DNA from: Erysipelothrix urinaevulpis
Lineage (GTDB): Bacteria; Bacillota_I; Bacilli_A; Erysipelotrichales; Erysipelotrichaceae
Direction: 5' to 3'
DNA: 64,000 nucleotides
NCBI RefSeq assembly: GCF_009828835.1
Contig: NZ_WTTB01000006.1
Location: 112,991 to 176,990, forward strand
The position numbers were made by a program, and so were the translations under genes. Of this stretch, positions 18,446-27,410 are shown one piece after another (position 1 is the first letter of the stretch; every line of letters starts with the position of its first letter). The notes beneath the pieces are model-generated. The model saw only the letters and a list, made by a program, of their open reading frames with translations, was not told where the DNA came from and searched no databases.

Positions 18446-18533
18446 TTTTATCCTTTCGTAACAGTAGATTGTTTACGATACGATAAAAATACGACGGTAC
18501 TCGATACGTTGTCGAAATTTATCGCATCGAGAC
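18446..18533 (-). promoter_or_regulatory. Candidate translational attenuator
   Basis: On the minus strand, CTCGATGCG (18531-18523) can pair with CGTATCGAG (18508-18500). TTTTATC plus TCGTAA (18488-18482, 18478-18473) can pair with TTACGA plus GATAAAA (18461-18456, 18452-18446), burying the AAAGGA of the methyltransferase. GATGCGATAAA (18528-18518), at the end of the leader frame, can instead pair with TTTATCGTATC (18487-18477), which would free that site. These mutually exclusive helices are what an attenuator needs. Confidence 0.6.
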
Positions 18534-18548
18534 GATAATTCGTTTCAT
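18519..18548 (-). CDS. Short leader peptide of nine residues
   Basis: The minus-strand frame encodes MKRIIVSMR and stops. A perfect AGGAGG (18561-18556) lies 7 bases before its ATG, a better ribosome-binding site than that of the methyltransferase downstream. Its last codons form one arm of the hairpins of the candidate attenuator. Confidence 0.6.
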   Translation of the reverse strand: MKRIIVSMR

Positions 18549-18572
18549 ATAAATGCCTCCTATATAGATAGT

Positions 18573-18816
18573 TTACTCTATTTTATTTAACTTATCCAGA
18601 ATTAGTTGTATTGAAGGAAGTCTTGAGATAACACATTGTAGTTGAATCTCGTATGCATTGCTTATTGTAATTTTTGCTTTTTTAAAGTCATCAAAATCTA
18701 AGCATGACCTTGCTTGATTTTGATAAATGAACGCTTGTATCAAAATCATTCACAGTTTCAATGTTCATAAAGTAAATGTATTTATGAACTTGTCTTTCAA
18801 TGATAACCAGCTCCAT
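18573..18816 (-). pseudogene. Frameshifted small gene remnant
   Basis: On the minus strand, a frame starting at ATG 18816 (MELVIIERQVHKYIYF) runs about 40 codons, and a second frame then continues with ...SCLDFDDFKKAKITISNAY to a stop at 18573. The two read as one protein with a frameshift near 18725. The second frame could also stand alone as a 58-residue ORF. I do not recognise the family. Confidence 0.4.
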
Positions 18817-19743
18817 ATAACTTAATGAATATTTTTCTTAATTAAACTATTTATATAAATATAAAATGTATATTACTATACATCTACTTTCATCATTGCT
18901 ATTATTGACTAAAAGAGTATTATTTCAAGGTAATTGTTCTAACTTATATTAAGAATTTTATAGTTGTCACAATCGTATTTATAGTAGTTGATTATTTATA
19001 GATTGATAAAGTTACTCTAAGGTTCTATTGAAAAGAAATAAAGTATTTGTTCTAAAAGGTTAGTTATCTTCTGACTATTGATTTGATTAATGAAAAAAGG
19101 GTTTTAAATAGATAGTAGAGTAGATTAAAATTCAGACGAAGAATGTCTATCTACGTACTTATTTATAATTCGTATTCAAAGACAAAGTCTAGAAGAGTTC
19201 CTTTGAAACTTAGCAATTACTTTAAAATCAAACTGATTTCTATCTATTATGTTTAGAAATTGTAGTTTTATTATTTTAGATTATCTTTTAAAATTTATTA
19301 GATCATTACTGATAAAATTAAATGTTAAGATTTGAGAAAATATGATTTTGGGAGGTTGGATCGCCTGAAGAAGTCCCATATTATTTTGGTAAATGTTTTT
19401 CTTGGTGGTAGTAATTTGTATGTCTTTACAAGAACTATTACTCGTATATCAAGATTATTTTACAGCATTGGTAAACAATGGCATTTGAATTTCTTTACTT
19501 AAACTCAAAATATAAAAGTGAATTTTGGATTACTATTGTATATTTTGACAAAATGGGCTAGAATCAAACAAATTAATCTTGAAAAATTTTAAATTTATGA
19601 ATGATTTTTGAAAAACATTATGGGAAAGATAGTCTTTTTGTTCAATTAGAATTTCTGACATCGAAAGAGGTATTGTTCTTAGCTATTTCAAAACTAGAGC
19701 TAGTAATGAATGATGATATTAAATTGTAGAGGAGGGCAAAAAA
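18817..19743. other. AT-rich stretch without recognisable genes
   Basis: About 930 bases with stops in all frames and no long ORF, RNA gene or clear repeat. It may be decayed sequence at the edge of the variable region. Only the AGGAGGG site (19731-19737) of the following permease gene is evident. Confidence 0.5.
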
Positions 19744-20859
19744 ATGTATTTAGCTTTAAAGGAAATTAAGAAAGAAAAACTAAGGTTTATATTGATAATT
19801 GTAGTTACAGCGCTTATTGCTTTTGTTGTCTATTTTTTAGCATCACTAGCTTTTGGACTTGCACAACTTAATCGAACTTCCATCGATTACTGGAAATCGG
19901 AAGGAATTATAATATCGAAATCAGCCAATAGGAATATTTATAGTTCTACTATTGATTTGAATAAAGTTGAAGAATTATCGCTCAATATTGTAGATGGGAT
20001 TAATGTTGCTAGTGCTACAGTCTACATTAATGATGAAAAACAAGGTACACCTACTGATTTAGTATTCATGGGTTATGACCTTAATAGTAGAAAAATAACT
20101 GCACCTGTTATAGAAGGAAGAACAGTTAACTCAGAAAACGAGATTATTATATCATCAAATATAAGAAATGAGATAGATATCAAACTAAACGACACAGTAA
20201 TTGTTGCGAAATCTAAAAGACAGTTTAAAGTAGTAGGATTTACTCAAGACTCTAACTATAATACAGTTCCAGTTGCATACGTAAGTAAGAAAATGGCTAC
20301 GCAGGACATGTTATTATATGAGAAAGATGATCCAGAAATAGCTTCTGTTGCATCACCTAACACTAATTTGCACGAGCGAGTATCAGCAATCTTAATATAT
20401 GATTCAGGGTATACAGATAATTTTAAGGATACTGATTTGGAGTATATTAACATTGATGATTTCATTAAAAATCTTCCGGGGTATCAAGCTCAAATTCTAA
20501 CTTTTGGACTAATGATTGTATCATTAGCGACCATATCATCTATAATTATTGGTATATTTATGTACATTTTGACAATGCAGAAGAAATCAATATTTGGTGT
20601 TCTCAAGATACAAGGATATCAAAATTTATATATTATGAAATCAGTGCTTTATCAATCCATACTATTGATTATTGTAGGTTTCAGTATCGGACTTTTGTTA
20701 ACAATAGTAACTGTCAATTATTTACCGGCGAAGGTGCCTGTTGAAATATTCTGGCCCTTAAACATTGTTGTGACACTATTTGCGGTTGTTTGTTCTTTTT
20801 TAGGGACATTATTTTCAGCTAGAAATGTTTTGAAGATAGATCCGCTTGAGGCATTATAG
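19744..20859 (+). CDS. FtsX-like ABC transporter permease
   Basis: This 371-residue membrane protein has one N-terminal helix (about 15-37), a large extracytoplasmic domain (about 40-240) and three C-terminal helices (about 248-275, 300-325, 338-362), ending in SARNVLKIDPLEAL. This is the MacB/FtsX permease layout, used for exporting peptides or lipids or for mechanotransmission. AGGAGGG lies before the ATG. The ATPase partner starts 10 bases after its stop. With the ATPase it forms a two-gene transporter like those linked to antimicrobial-peptide resistance, though no sensor kinase or response regulator is adjacent. Confidence 0.85.
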   Translation: MYLALKEIKKEKLRFILIIVVTALIAFVVYFLASLAFGLAQLNRTSIDYWKSEGIIISKSANRNIYSSTIDLNKVEELSLNIVDGINVASATVYINDEKQGTPTDLVFMGYDLNSRKITAPVIEGRTVNSENEIIISSNIRNEIDIKLNDTVIVAKSKRQFKVVGFTQDSNYNTVPVAYVSKKMATQDMLLYEKDDPEIASVASPNTNLHERVSAILIYDSGYTDNFKDTDLEYINIDDFIKNLPGYQAQILTFGLMIVSLATISSIIIGIFMYILTMQKKSIFGVLKIQGYQNLYIMKSVLYQSILLIIVGFSIGLLLTIVTVNYLPAKVPVEIFWPLNIVVTLFAVVCSFLGTLFSARNVLKIDPLEAL

Positions 20860-20869
20860 GAGGTATACA

Positions 20870-21541
20870 ATGATCGAAGTAAAAAACATATCAAAGGATT
20901 TTATAGATGGTAATAAAGTCAACACAGTTCTTAAACCTACTAATATCACAATTAATAAAGGTGAGTTTGTCGCCATTGTTGGACCCTCAGGTTCTGGTAA
21001 ATCAACACTTTTGACAATTATTGGTGCTCTTCAAAAGCCAACCCTAGGAGAATTATACATAAATAATAACAATGTTTATAATTTTAACGAAAAAGAGCGT
21101 TCTAGTTTAAGATTTAATACCATTGGCTTTGTATTGCAAGGATCTAATCTAGTGCCTTACTTGACGGTTAAAGAACAGTTTCAATTGAAACTTAACCAAT
21201 CAAAAATGAAGAACAAGGGGGATAAAATCGATGAGATGTTAGAAAGACTTTCCATTTCTCATATTGAAAACAAATATCCAGAAGAAATTTCAGGTGGAGA
21301 AAGACAAAGAGCAGCGATTGGTTTAGCGTTGATTCTTGAGCCTCCTATATTATTAACTGACGAACCAACTGCAAGTTTAGATAGTGATAAGGCTTTTCAA
21401 GTAGTGGAATTACTTGAAAAGATTTCTAAGGAGAGCGAGACTAGTATTATAATGGTTACACATGATAAAAGAATGCTATCTTTTTGTGACAGAGTTTTAG
21501 AAATGAATGATGGTGTTATTAATGAAATTAAAAACTTCTAG
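20870..21541 (+). CDS. ABC transporter ATP-binding protein (LolD/MacB type)
   Basis: This 223-residue ATPase has Walker A GPSGSGKST, Q-loop LQGSNLVPYLTV, the signature ISGGERQRAAIG and Walker B LLTDEPTASLD. These are features of the MacB/LolD/FtsE class that pairs with FtsX-like permeases. ATG 20870 is used because AGGAGGT lies 6 bases upstream; the in-frame start 24 bases earlier is inside the permease gene. It energises the permease encoded just upstream. Confidence 0.92.
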   Translation: MIEVKNISKDFIDGNKVNTVLKPTNITINKGEFVAIVGPSGSGKSTLLTIIGALQKPTLGELYINNNNVYNFNEKERSSLRFNTIGFVLQGSNLVPYLTVKEQFQLKLNQSKMKNKGDKIDEMLERLSISHIENKYPEEISGGERQRAAIGLALILEPPILLTDEPTASLDSDKAFQVVELLEKISKESETSIIMVTHDKRMLSFCDRVLEMNDGVINEIKNF

Positions 21542-21583
21542 AAATTTAGTATTGGTGGACCATAAATCATAGATATTTAGTCG

Positions 21584-21615
21584 AAGGCTATCACAAAAAA
21601 AATTGTGGTAGTCTT
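21584..21615 (+). terminator. Hairpin after the ABC operon
   Basis: AAGGCTATCACAA (21584-21596) and TTGTGGTAGTCTT (21603-21615) form a 13-base stem with two G-T pairs. No long T-run follows, so it may be a weak terminator or part of the end of the neighbouring ISL3-type element. Confidence 0.5.
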
Positions 21616-21638
21616 TAGTCTATTGGTACCATTGTACT

Positions 21639-22882
21639 TCAAGTTAATAATATTCGTGATTTAAAGTTATCAAAACTTCTATAACCAAAAGCAATTCGTT
21701 TAATAACTTTGATTAAGTTGTTTGTTCCTTCCAGTTTTCCATTTGAATATTCATGAGTTAAAGCATTATTTATAGAATCCTTGTGGTATCTTAAAGTTTT
21801 AATTGTTGTGATAATACATTTAGGATAATCAGAGTAATCATTTTTAATTAATCGATTGAAACTGGTGACATCTCGATTGCGTATTGCCATTCTCAGTCTT
21901 TGCATCAGATGATAGCTTTTATCTAAATCATCATCTAATCGGAGGAGTTCATGAACGACTTGTGCTTGTGTCATTTTATAATAAAAACCATACAGTGAAT
22001 CTGATCAAGTTCTTCATAGTTCTTTAAAAGCAATTTACAATATCTTTTTGATAAACGAAAGTTGTCTTTGTTTAGCTTCATACACTGTATTCGTACATTG
22101 TTGAACGAACGATTAATTAATTGAACGACATGAAAGCGATCTGTAATGATGATCGCATTAGGGAAGCATTGCCTTATGAGCTCAATATAGCCTTTGTACA
22201 TGTCGATGCATACCGTTTTAACCTTAGCTCTAACTTCCCTTGGATACTGATAGAAGTAGCTTTTTAGATAGTTTATATGGCGATGTGTTAAGATATCGAT
22301 CACTTTACCTGTTTTAGAATTTGCATAAATAAAAGACATTTTTCCTTTGACCTCTTTAACTGATTTGAATTCATCAAATGCCAAATGTTCAGGAAGACGA
22401 TGATAGTTAATGATGAATCCATCTTTAATCGAGTGGACCCATTTATGAATTGTTGTGTGAGAAATATTATATCGTCGGCTTATATCATAGACAGATTGTT
22501 TTTCTTTTAATTCAAGTAACACACTTAGAAATGTGTTCTTAGAAATGCTCCGGTTATAATCGACAAGTCTTGTTTTTGCTAGAAATGTCGCATCACAATG
22601 TTTACAGTAAAAGCGTTGTTTTTTTAGACAAAGTAAAGCGTTCATCGATGATATTTGAGGTAAAATAATGTTGCACTGTTTGAATCCGTACTTAATGACA
22701 TCGTGATTATCATTAACGATGCCACAACATGGGCAAGAACTGGGTGGATTATAAGTGAGTTTAGCATGAATTATTTTAGTATCGACACCATTCACTTTCT
22801 TTGTTTCTATGGCATCTTCAGAAATAGTAATATTTTTGTCTTCAATATTAAGTAAATTTGTAGTATTATTACAGTTAGACAT
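21639..22882 (-). pseudogene. ISL3-family transposase, single frameshift
   Basis: Two minus-strand frames, 22882-21971 and 21974-21639, together make one ISL3 (DDE) transposase. The first has the N-terminal zinc finger (CPCC...CKHC), an HTH of the ISRRYNISHTTIHKW type, and catalytic aspartates in AFDEFKSV and DRFHVVQL. The second has the catalytic glutamate in KLEGTNNLIK. Adding one base near 21998-22002 restores a continuous reading (LDQNSLYGFYYKM...). The transposase is therefore broken by one deletion unless programmed frameshifting occurs. Confidence 0.85.
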
Positions 22883-22938
22883 TGATGATCAGCTCCTTTC
22901 GGTTTCGCGACTATATTATATCGGGCATGATCATCAAT
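22878..22938. repeat. 14-bp inverted repeat interrupted by an IS3 element
   Basis: GACATTGATGATCA (22878-22891) is the reverse complement of TGATCATCAATGTC. The latter is split: its first ten bases are at 22928-22937 and it continues at 24382-24388 after the IS. Removing the IS and one copy of the CAA duplication restores the perfect arm, which is followed by a T-run. Confidence 0.75.
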
Positions 22939-22985
22939 GAACCGAACCCCAAATCTTAGACAAAGATAAGGAGGTTCGGTTTTTT

Positions 22986-23495
22986 ATGGCTAAATTGACT
23001 AGAAATCAAAAAATAGAATTATATAATAGACGGAAGCGAGGTGAAAAAGTAACTGACTTATGTCGAATATTTGGGATACGAAGATCTAATGTAAACTATT
23101 TAATTTCTTTAATTGATACTCATGGTACTGATATATTAAGAAAAGATAAGAATAAGAAGCATTCTTCTGAGTTTAAGTTACAGACCATTAATCGTGTTTT
23201 GATTAATTATGAAGCAGTAAATTCGGTTGCTATTGATGTTGGATTGGTATCTCCCGGTATGCTTTGCAATTGGATACGAAATTATAAAGAAAATGGGTAT
23301 AATGTTATTGAGAAGAAACGAGGTAAATTATCAATGACAAAACCTAAAAACAATAAATCAAGTGACTTATCAACCAAAGAAACAGTTAAATCCTTAGAAG
23401 AGCGAATTCAATATTTAGAAGCGGAGAATGAGTATTTAAAAAAATTAGATGTTATAGTGAAACAAAGGGTGGAGCACGAAAAGAAGAAAAAGTAA
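22986..23495 (+). CDS. IS3-family transposase OrfA
   Basis: This 169-residue protein has two helix-turn-helix segments (KVTDLCRIFGIRRSNVNYLI and a second around VAIDVGLVSPGMLCNWI, both in the first 105 residues) and a C-terminal leucine-zipper-like coiled coil at about 130-155. OrfA binds the IS ends. It ends in an A-rich GAAAAAGT stretch where the ribosome may slip into the OrfB frame to make OrfAB, as in IS150. The gene lies 48 bases inside the left inverted repeat. Confidence 0.9.
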   Translation: MAKLTRNQKIELYNRRKRGEKVTDLCRIFGIRRSNVNYLISLIDTHGTDILRKDKNKKHSSEFKLQTINRVLINYEAVNSVAIDVGLVSPGMLCNWIRNYKENGYNVIEKKRGKLSMTKPKNNKSSDLSTKETVKSLEERIQYLEAENEYLKKLDVIVKQRVEHEKKKK

Positions 23496-23536
23496 AAGTT
23501 GTCTCCTCACTACGACATAAATATCCCCTAAAGATT

Positions 23537-24349
23537 TTGCTTAAAATTGCCGGTTTATCCCGTTCGACATATTATTTTTATATGTCGAAAATTGATAATG
23601 ATTTTAAAAACGATGACATAATGAACTTGATTATCAAAATTTACTACGACAATAAAGGACGTTATGGCTACCGTAGAATCACGCTCGAACTGCGTAATAG
23701 AGGTTTTATCGTAAACCATAAGAAAGTCTTAAGACTCATGAATAAAATGGGATTACATTCAATCATTCGAAAAAAACGTAATTTTTCAACCTATAGAGGA
23801 ACCACGGAAACAGTTGCACCCAACCATATTGAGAGAGATTTTGAGGCTTCTAACCCCAATGAAAAATGGTTTACCGATGTCACAGAATTTAATCTTAGAG
23901 GTGATAAAATATACTGTTCACCAATATTGGATGCTCATGGAAGATTCATCGTTTCCTACAATATCTCAACGAGTCCAAACTTAAACCAAATTAAAGATAT
24001 GTTGACTAAAGCTTTTTTAAACAATTCAAACTATGATGATTTGATTTTGCATAGTGAACAGGGTTGGCAATATCAACACGCATATTTTGTAAAAGAACTG
24101 AGTGAGAGAAATATTCAGCAAAGCATGTCTAGGAAAGGAAATAGTATAGATAATGGTTTAATGGAAATTTTTTTTGGAATTATGAAATCAGAAATGTTTT
24201 ATGGTCAAGAAGACCAATATGAAACAATTGAAGATCTAATAAAGGCAATCGATGAGTATATGGATTATTACAACAACAAACGAATTAAAACCAAACTAAA
24301 AGGATTAACTCCTGCACAGTACAGGAATCAACCCTTAGTAAAAGCTTAA
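23537..24349 (+). CDS. IS3-family transposase OrfB (DDE), altered catalytic residue
   Basis: This 270-residue frame is the catalytic part. It has the HTH_21 segment GRYGYRRITLELRNRG and the rve core: D114 (WFTDVTEF), E174 where the second catalytic aspartate of LHSDQGWQYQ is expected, and E210 (DNGLME) with the standard 35-residue spacing. The D-to-E change at 174 may impair transposition. The open frame extends upstream of the listed start to about 23460, overlapping OrfA, so the natural product is probably the OrfAB fusion. Confidence 0.88.
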   Translation: MLKIAGLSRSTYYFYMSKIDNDFKNDDIMNLIIKIYYDNKGRYGYRRITLELRNRGFIVNHKKVLRLMNKMGLHSIIRKKRNFSTYRGTTETVAPNHIERDFEASNPNEKWFTDVTEFNLRGDKIYCSPILDAHGRFIVSYNISTSPNLNQIKDMLTKAFLNNSNYDDLILHSEQGWQYQHAYFVKELSERNIQQSMSRKGNSIDNGLMEIFFGIMKSEMFYGQEDQYETIEDLIKAIDEYMDYYNNKRIKTKLKGLTPAQYRNQPLVKA

Positions 24350-24410
24350 AATAAACCGTCCAAGAAAACGGGGTCAGTTCACAATGTCCTTTTTTTTTGC
24401 TCAAAGCATA

Positions 24411-24446
24411 AGAAAAGGTGTTGGTGAGATAATTCTCATCAACACC
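24411..24446 (-). terminator. Terminator of the KilA-N gene
   Basis: On the minus strand GGTGTTGATGAGA (24446-24434) pairs with TCTCACCAACACC (24429-24417) with one mismatch, followed by TTTTCT. Confidence 0.8.
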
Positions 24447-24478
24447 AGAGTTTCAAGAGCCTGTTTCTTTGTATATAT

Positions 24479-25330
24479 TTATTTTTCAATAGATTTATTC
24501 CCTTCTATTTTCTTTAATGAAGAGTTTTTTAATAGAGATTTTAATTGGAATCGAGCCATTTGATTTAATTTTTTTAGTCTTTCAGTTTGTGGTACATTCT
24601 CTGCAATGAATTGAGCATTAGCAGACTCAAGGTTTGCCATTACTATTAATTCTTCTATAGTAGCGTAATCCCTCATGTTTCCTTCTTTTTCTGGGTTGCT
24701 CATCTTCCATTCCTTAGCAGTGGATCCAAACAAAGCAACATTTAACAAATCAGCTTCATCTGCATAAGTTATACCTATTTGCGCTTTAGTTAATTTATTA
24801 TGGATGAGATTTTCATTTATAGAATCAGTATGGATACGGTAATTAGTTTTTGATAGCTGCCTTCTAAGGTTCCAGTCTGTAGACAACCTATATTGCTCTT
24901 CTTCTCTTAGTCTTTGATAGTCTTTGATTATATATAACTTAAATTCTGGTGAAACCCATGAAGCAAACTCAAAAGCTATATCTTTATGAGCATAAGTACC
25001 GCCATATCTTCCTGCTTTTGAGACGATTCCAATAGCGTTAGTTGACTCAATCCATTGTTTAGGAGTTAAAGAAAAACTATTAAGTCCAGCTGAATTTTTA
25101 AACGTATCGAATTCGACACGGTTAAAATTTTTGTTATGTATTTGTTCCCAAAGACCAATAAATTCCAATGTATTCCTATTTCGCATCCAGTTTTGAATTA
25201 CAAACCTAGGATCAGTAGCATTTTTTTGCTTTGCAATATCCGTTAAACTAATAAAATCATCTTGATTTTCATAGGCAATTACTGATATTTCATGTCCCTG
25301 AGCTTTTAATTTTAATTTTTTTTCTGGCAT
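24479..25330 (-). CDS. KilA-N domain protein
   Basis: This 283-residue protein carries a KilA-N domain (about 10-140), with DFISLTDIAKQKN at its start and the signature GGTYAHKDIAFEFASWVSPE near its end. The C-terminal half is helical, charged and not recognised. KilA-N domains bind DNA and occur in phage antirepressors and phage-like islands, and as single genes in bacterial accessory regions. AGGAGAG precedes the ATG. It is monocistronic, with its own terminator. Its place next to IS elements and defence genes suggests accessory origin. Confidence 0.88.
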   Translation of the reverse strand: MPEKKLKLKAQGHEISVIAYENQDDFISLTDIAKQKNATDPRFVIQNWMRNRNTLEFIGLWEQIHNKNFNRVEFDTFKNSAGLNSFSLTPKQWIESTNAIGIVSKAGRYGGTYAHKDIAFEFASWVSPEFKLYIIKDYQRLREEEQYRLSTDWNLRRQLSKTNYRIHTDSINENLIHNKLTKAQIGITYADEADLLNVALFGSTAKEWKMSNPEKEGNMRDYATIEELIVMANLESANAQFIAENVPQTERLKKLNQMARFQLKSLLKNSSLKKIEGNKSIEK

Positions 25331-25991
25331 TTTATCTCTCCTTCAGTTAACTTTATTAAGATTACAAATTAAACGGAACATTAGGGAAAATAATTTTTTT
25401 GTTATATAGATGCTTATCATTTAAACCTAGAATTTTAAGGTAAGATAATTACAAACATCAAATTACTCATCAGAAGTTTCTAGATTATATTGTTTATTCT
25501 CGTCTCATCTCATTCAATAAGTAAGTTTTTTAGATTCATATTGTGTAAAAGTAACGCTATTGTAGAGTCTTTTACTGAGGGTCCAATTTTTTAAACCTCT
25601 TCTTAATCAAAAAGATATTTCCTAAACTAAAAAAGAAATATGAGTGTGGTTACTCAAGGTAGAGACAACACAGCCCAAGACTTCAGTTGATTTTATATCT
25701 AATTCCTTTTATATAAATTCCCTAAGTAATTTTAGTTTTTTACCTGAAAGTTCTTGGTACATCTTCAATTAGTATTTTAACTGATTATATCAAAAGATAT
25801 CATTTAGAGCAACGTCGAATGATTACACTTAGGTAGACACTCCAATTCCTTTCTTTTAATATTAAACAACAACTAAATGTAAAGTAAAGTATTGCATTTC
25901 CCTCTCATTGTTTGATTCGTTTTCCTTTTGGGGTTTGAAAGTAACACTTCAGGCTTTCTCAATAGGAGCAGAAATTATTTACTTGTTTATA
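25331..25991. other. Intergenic stretch without genes
   Basis: About 660 AT-rich bases without coding potential that I can support. It contains the motif CACTTAGGTAGACACT (25824-25839), which recurs near 50.7 kb with one change and looks like an IS-end relic. Confidence 0.5.
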
Positions 25992-26864
25992 TTACAAATG
26001 TTCTTGAGAAGCCTGAAAAAATTCATTAAGTTCTTTCGCGATTTCTTCAGGGGTCATTATTCCTGTGTTCATTGCTAGTTTTCCTGCTAGTGTAGGGCTA
26101 AAATCTTGAATTTCTTTTTTTGTAATATCATGCCAAATTGGTAAAATAACCTTCCCACCATTAGACTCAATTTGGAAAAGAGCTTCTAGTTCATAGTTTG
26201 TCCAATACTTTTTGATATAATTTCTCGATAAAATAACTACACCGAATTTGGACTTTTTAAGCCCTTTATCAATCTCTGCCCTAATACTATCACCCCATTT
26301 TATGGAAATGCCGTCATACCAAACTTTTAAACCATATTTTTCTTGAAGAATTTTTGAAAAATCATTACAGAAAGATTCCTTATCCTCAGCTGCATGAGAT
26401 AAAAACACATCAAATTCTTCTGTTCCTTCAGAATTGAATATATTTTTTTCAGTGGTAGAGATAGTGGCTTGTTCAGTCACTTGTTTTGTTAATTCTAAAA
26501 TTTGCTTTTCATAAGTAGCGAAGACCTTCTCTTGCTGTTTGGCTAATGATTTTGCTTGTATAGATTCTTCCTTCTGCAACTTTAGTGTTACAGCAGATAG
26601 ACTTTTCCTCTTATTAGCAATCTTTTTGTTAATATTAGCTTTATCTGAAAGGATTTTGTCTAGTTCTTTTTGATAACCTTGAATCTGCCTCGTTTTCGTT
26701 CTTAATGTAGAGGCAGAAGTGTTTTTAGTGATACTTCTTTGCGTTGTTCCAATCTTCTTTGTCCTGTCAGCTTCTTTTTTAACCAAATCAGCCATTTTTT
26801 TTTCTAATGTTGCTATATCTTTGTTTAATTGATTTACTGTTCTTTGCACTTGTTGAACGCTCAT
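25992..26864 (-). CDS. Coiled-coil TIR-domain protein (predicted NADase)
   Basis: This 290-residue protein has an N-terminal coiled coil rich in K, Q and L (about 5-130) and a C-terminal TIR domain (about 150-280). The TIR core begins FDVFLSHAAED and contains VWYDGISIKWGDSI and VVILSRNYIKKYW. E225 in the YELEAL segment sits at the catalytic position of NAD-cleaving TIR domains. Bacterial TIR proteins commonly deplete NAD+ or make signalling nucleotides during phage infection. No ThsA-, Argonaute- or CBASS-type partner lies next to it. GGAGG lies 7 bases before the ATG. The coiled coil may drive oligomerisation. Confidence 0.87.
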   Translation of the reverse strand: MSVQQVQRTVNQLNKDIATLEKKMADLVKKEADRTKKIGTTQRSITKNTSASTLRTKTRQIQGYQKELDKILSDKANINKKIANKRKSLSAVTLKLQKEESIQAKSLAKQQEKVFATYEKQILELTKQVTEQATISTTEKNIFNSEGTEEFDVFLSHAAEDKESFCNDFSKILQEKYGLKVWYDGISIKWGDSIRAEIDKGLKKSKFGVVILSRNYIKKYWTNYELEALFQIESNGGKVILPIWHDITKKEIQDFSPTLAGKLAMNTGIMTPEEIAKELNEFFQASQEHL

Positions 26865-27014
26865 TAAATAACCTCCATTTGTTTTTCTCTTATCTAATAT
26901 TATATCAAATTAAAGATTATACAGCATTATGCAGTGTCAATACTTTTTAAGACAACTCTTTGAGATTTTTTTTAGCTCGCAAGTGGTGGTTTGAAACCAA
27001 TCCTGAAATGCATT

Positions 27015-27410
27015 AGTTGAATGTAATATCAATTAACATAATCATCTGTTTTTTGTTTTTTAGTTCCTCGATCGATGAAAATTCTTCATCTACCCATTCT
27101 AGTTTCAAAGTACTTATTGTTTACTCGGCTACCACATTAACTAATGGTGTACCACTTCGACTTAATGAATGTTTAATATCAAAAGTTGAGGGTATGGATT
27201 GAATTTAACTACCACCAAGTTCATTTCCTCTATCTGTATGAAATATTTGATTCTCAGTAAGTAGAAAGTCAATAGATGCAAAGGCTTTTGAAACTAATGT
27301 AGTTCCATTTACCATTGACACGAACATATGTTAAATCGCTTACGATTGTTATATGTGGTAATGTAGCAGTAAATTTTTGTTGTAACTTGTTCTTGTTTAA
27401 GGCTAGTTTA
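27015..27410 (-). pseudogene. IS3-family OrfB remnant
   Basis: Minus-strand frames encode, in broken order, VSDLTYVRVNGKWNYIS, FHTDRGNE, IKHSLSRSGTP and a C-terminal STLKLEWVDEEFSSIEELK, each typical of IS3 OrfB. Stops and frameshifts separate them, and internal parts of the core are missing. The element is dead. Confidence 0.75.

Larger units (their letters stand above)
22938..24381 (+). mobile_element. Complete IS3-family (IS150-group) insertion sequence, 1444 bp
   Basis: The left end TGAACCGAACCCC and right end GGGGTCAGTTCA form imperfect inverted repeats extending about 24 bases. A direct repeat CAA (22935-22937 and 24382-24384) flanks the element as a 3-bp target duplication. It carries orfA and orfB in overlapping frames. 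The length equals that of classical IS150 elements. Confidence 0.92.

Noticed and set aside
27017..27202. Plus-strand ORF of 61 codons
   Set aside because: It is antisense to the IS3 OrfB remnant and has no supporting motif.
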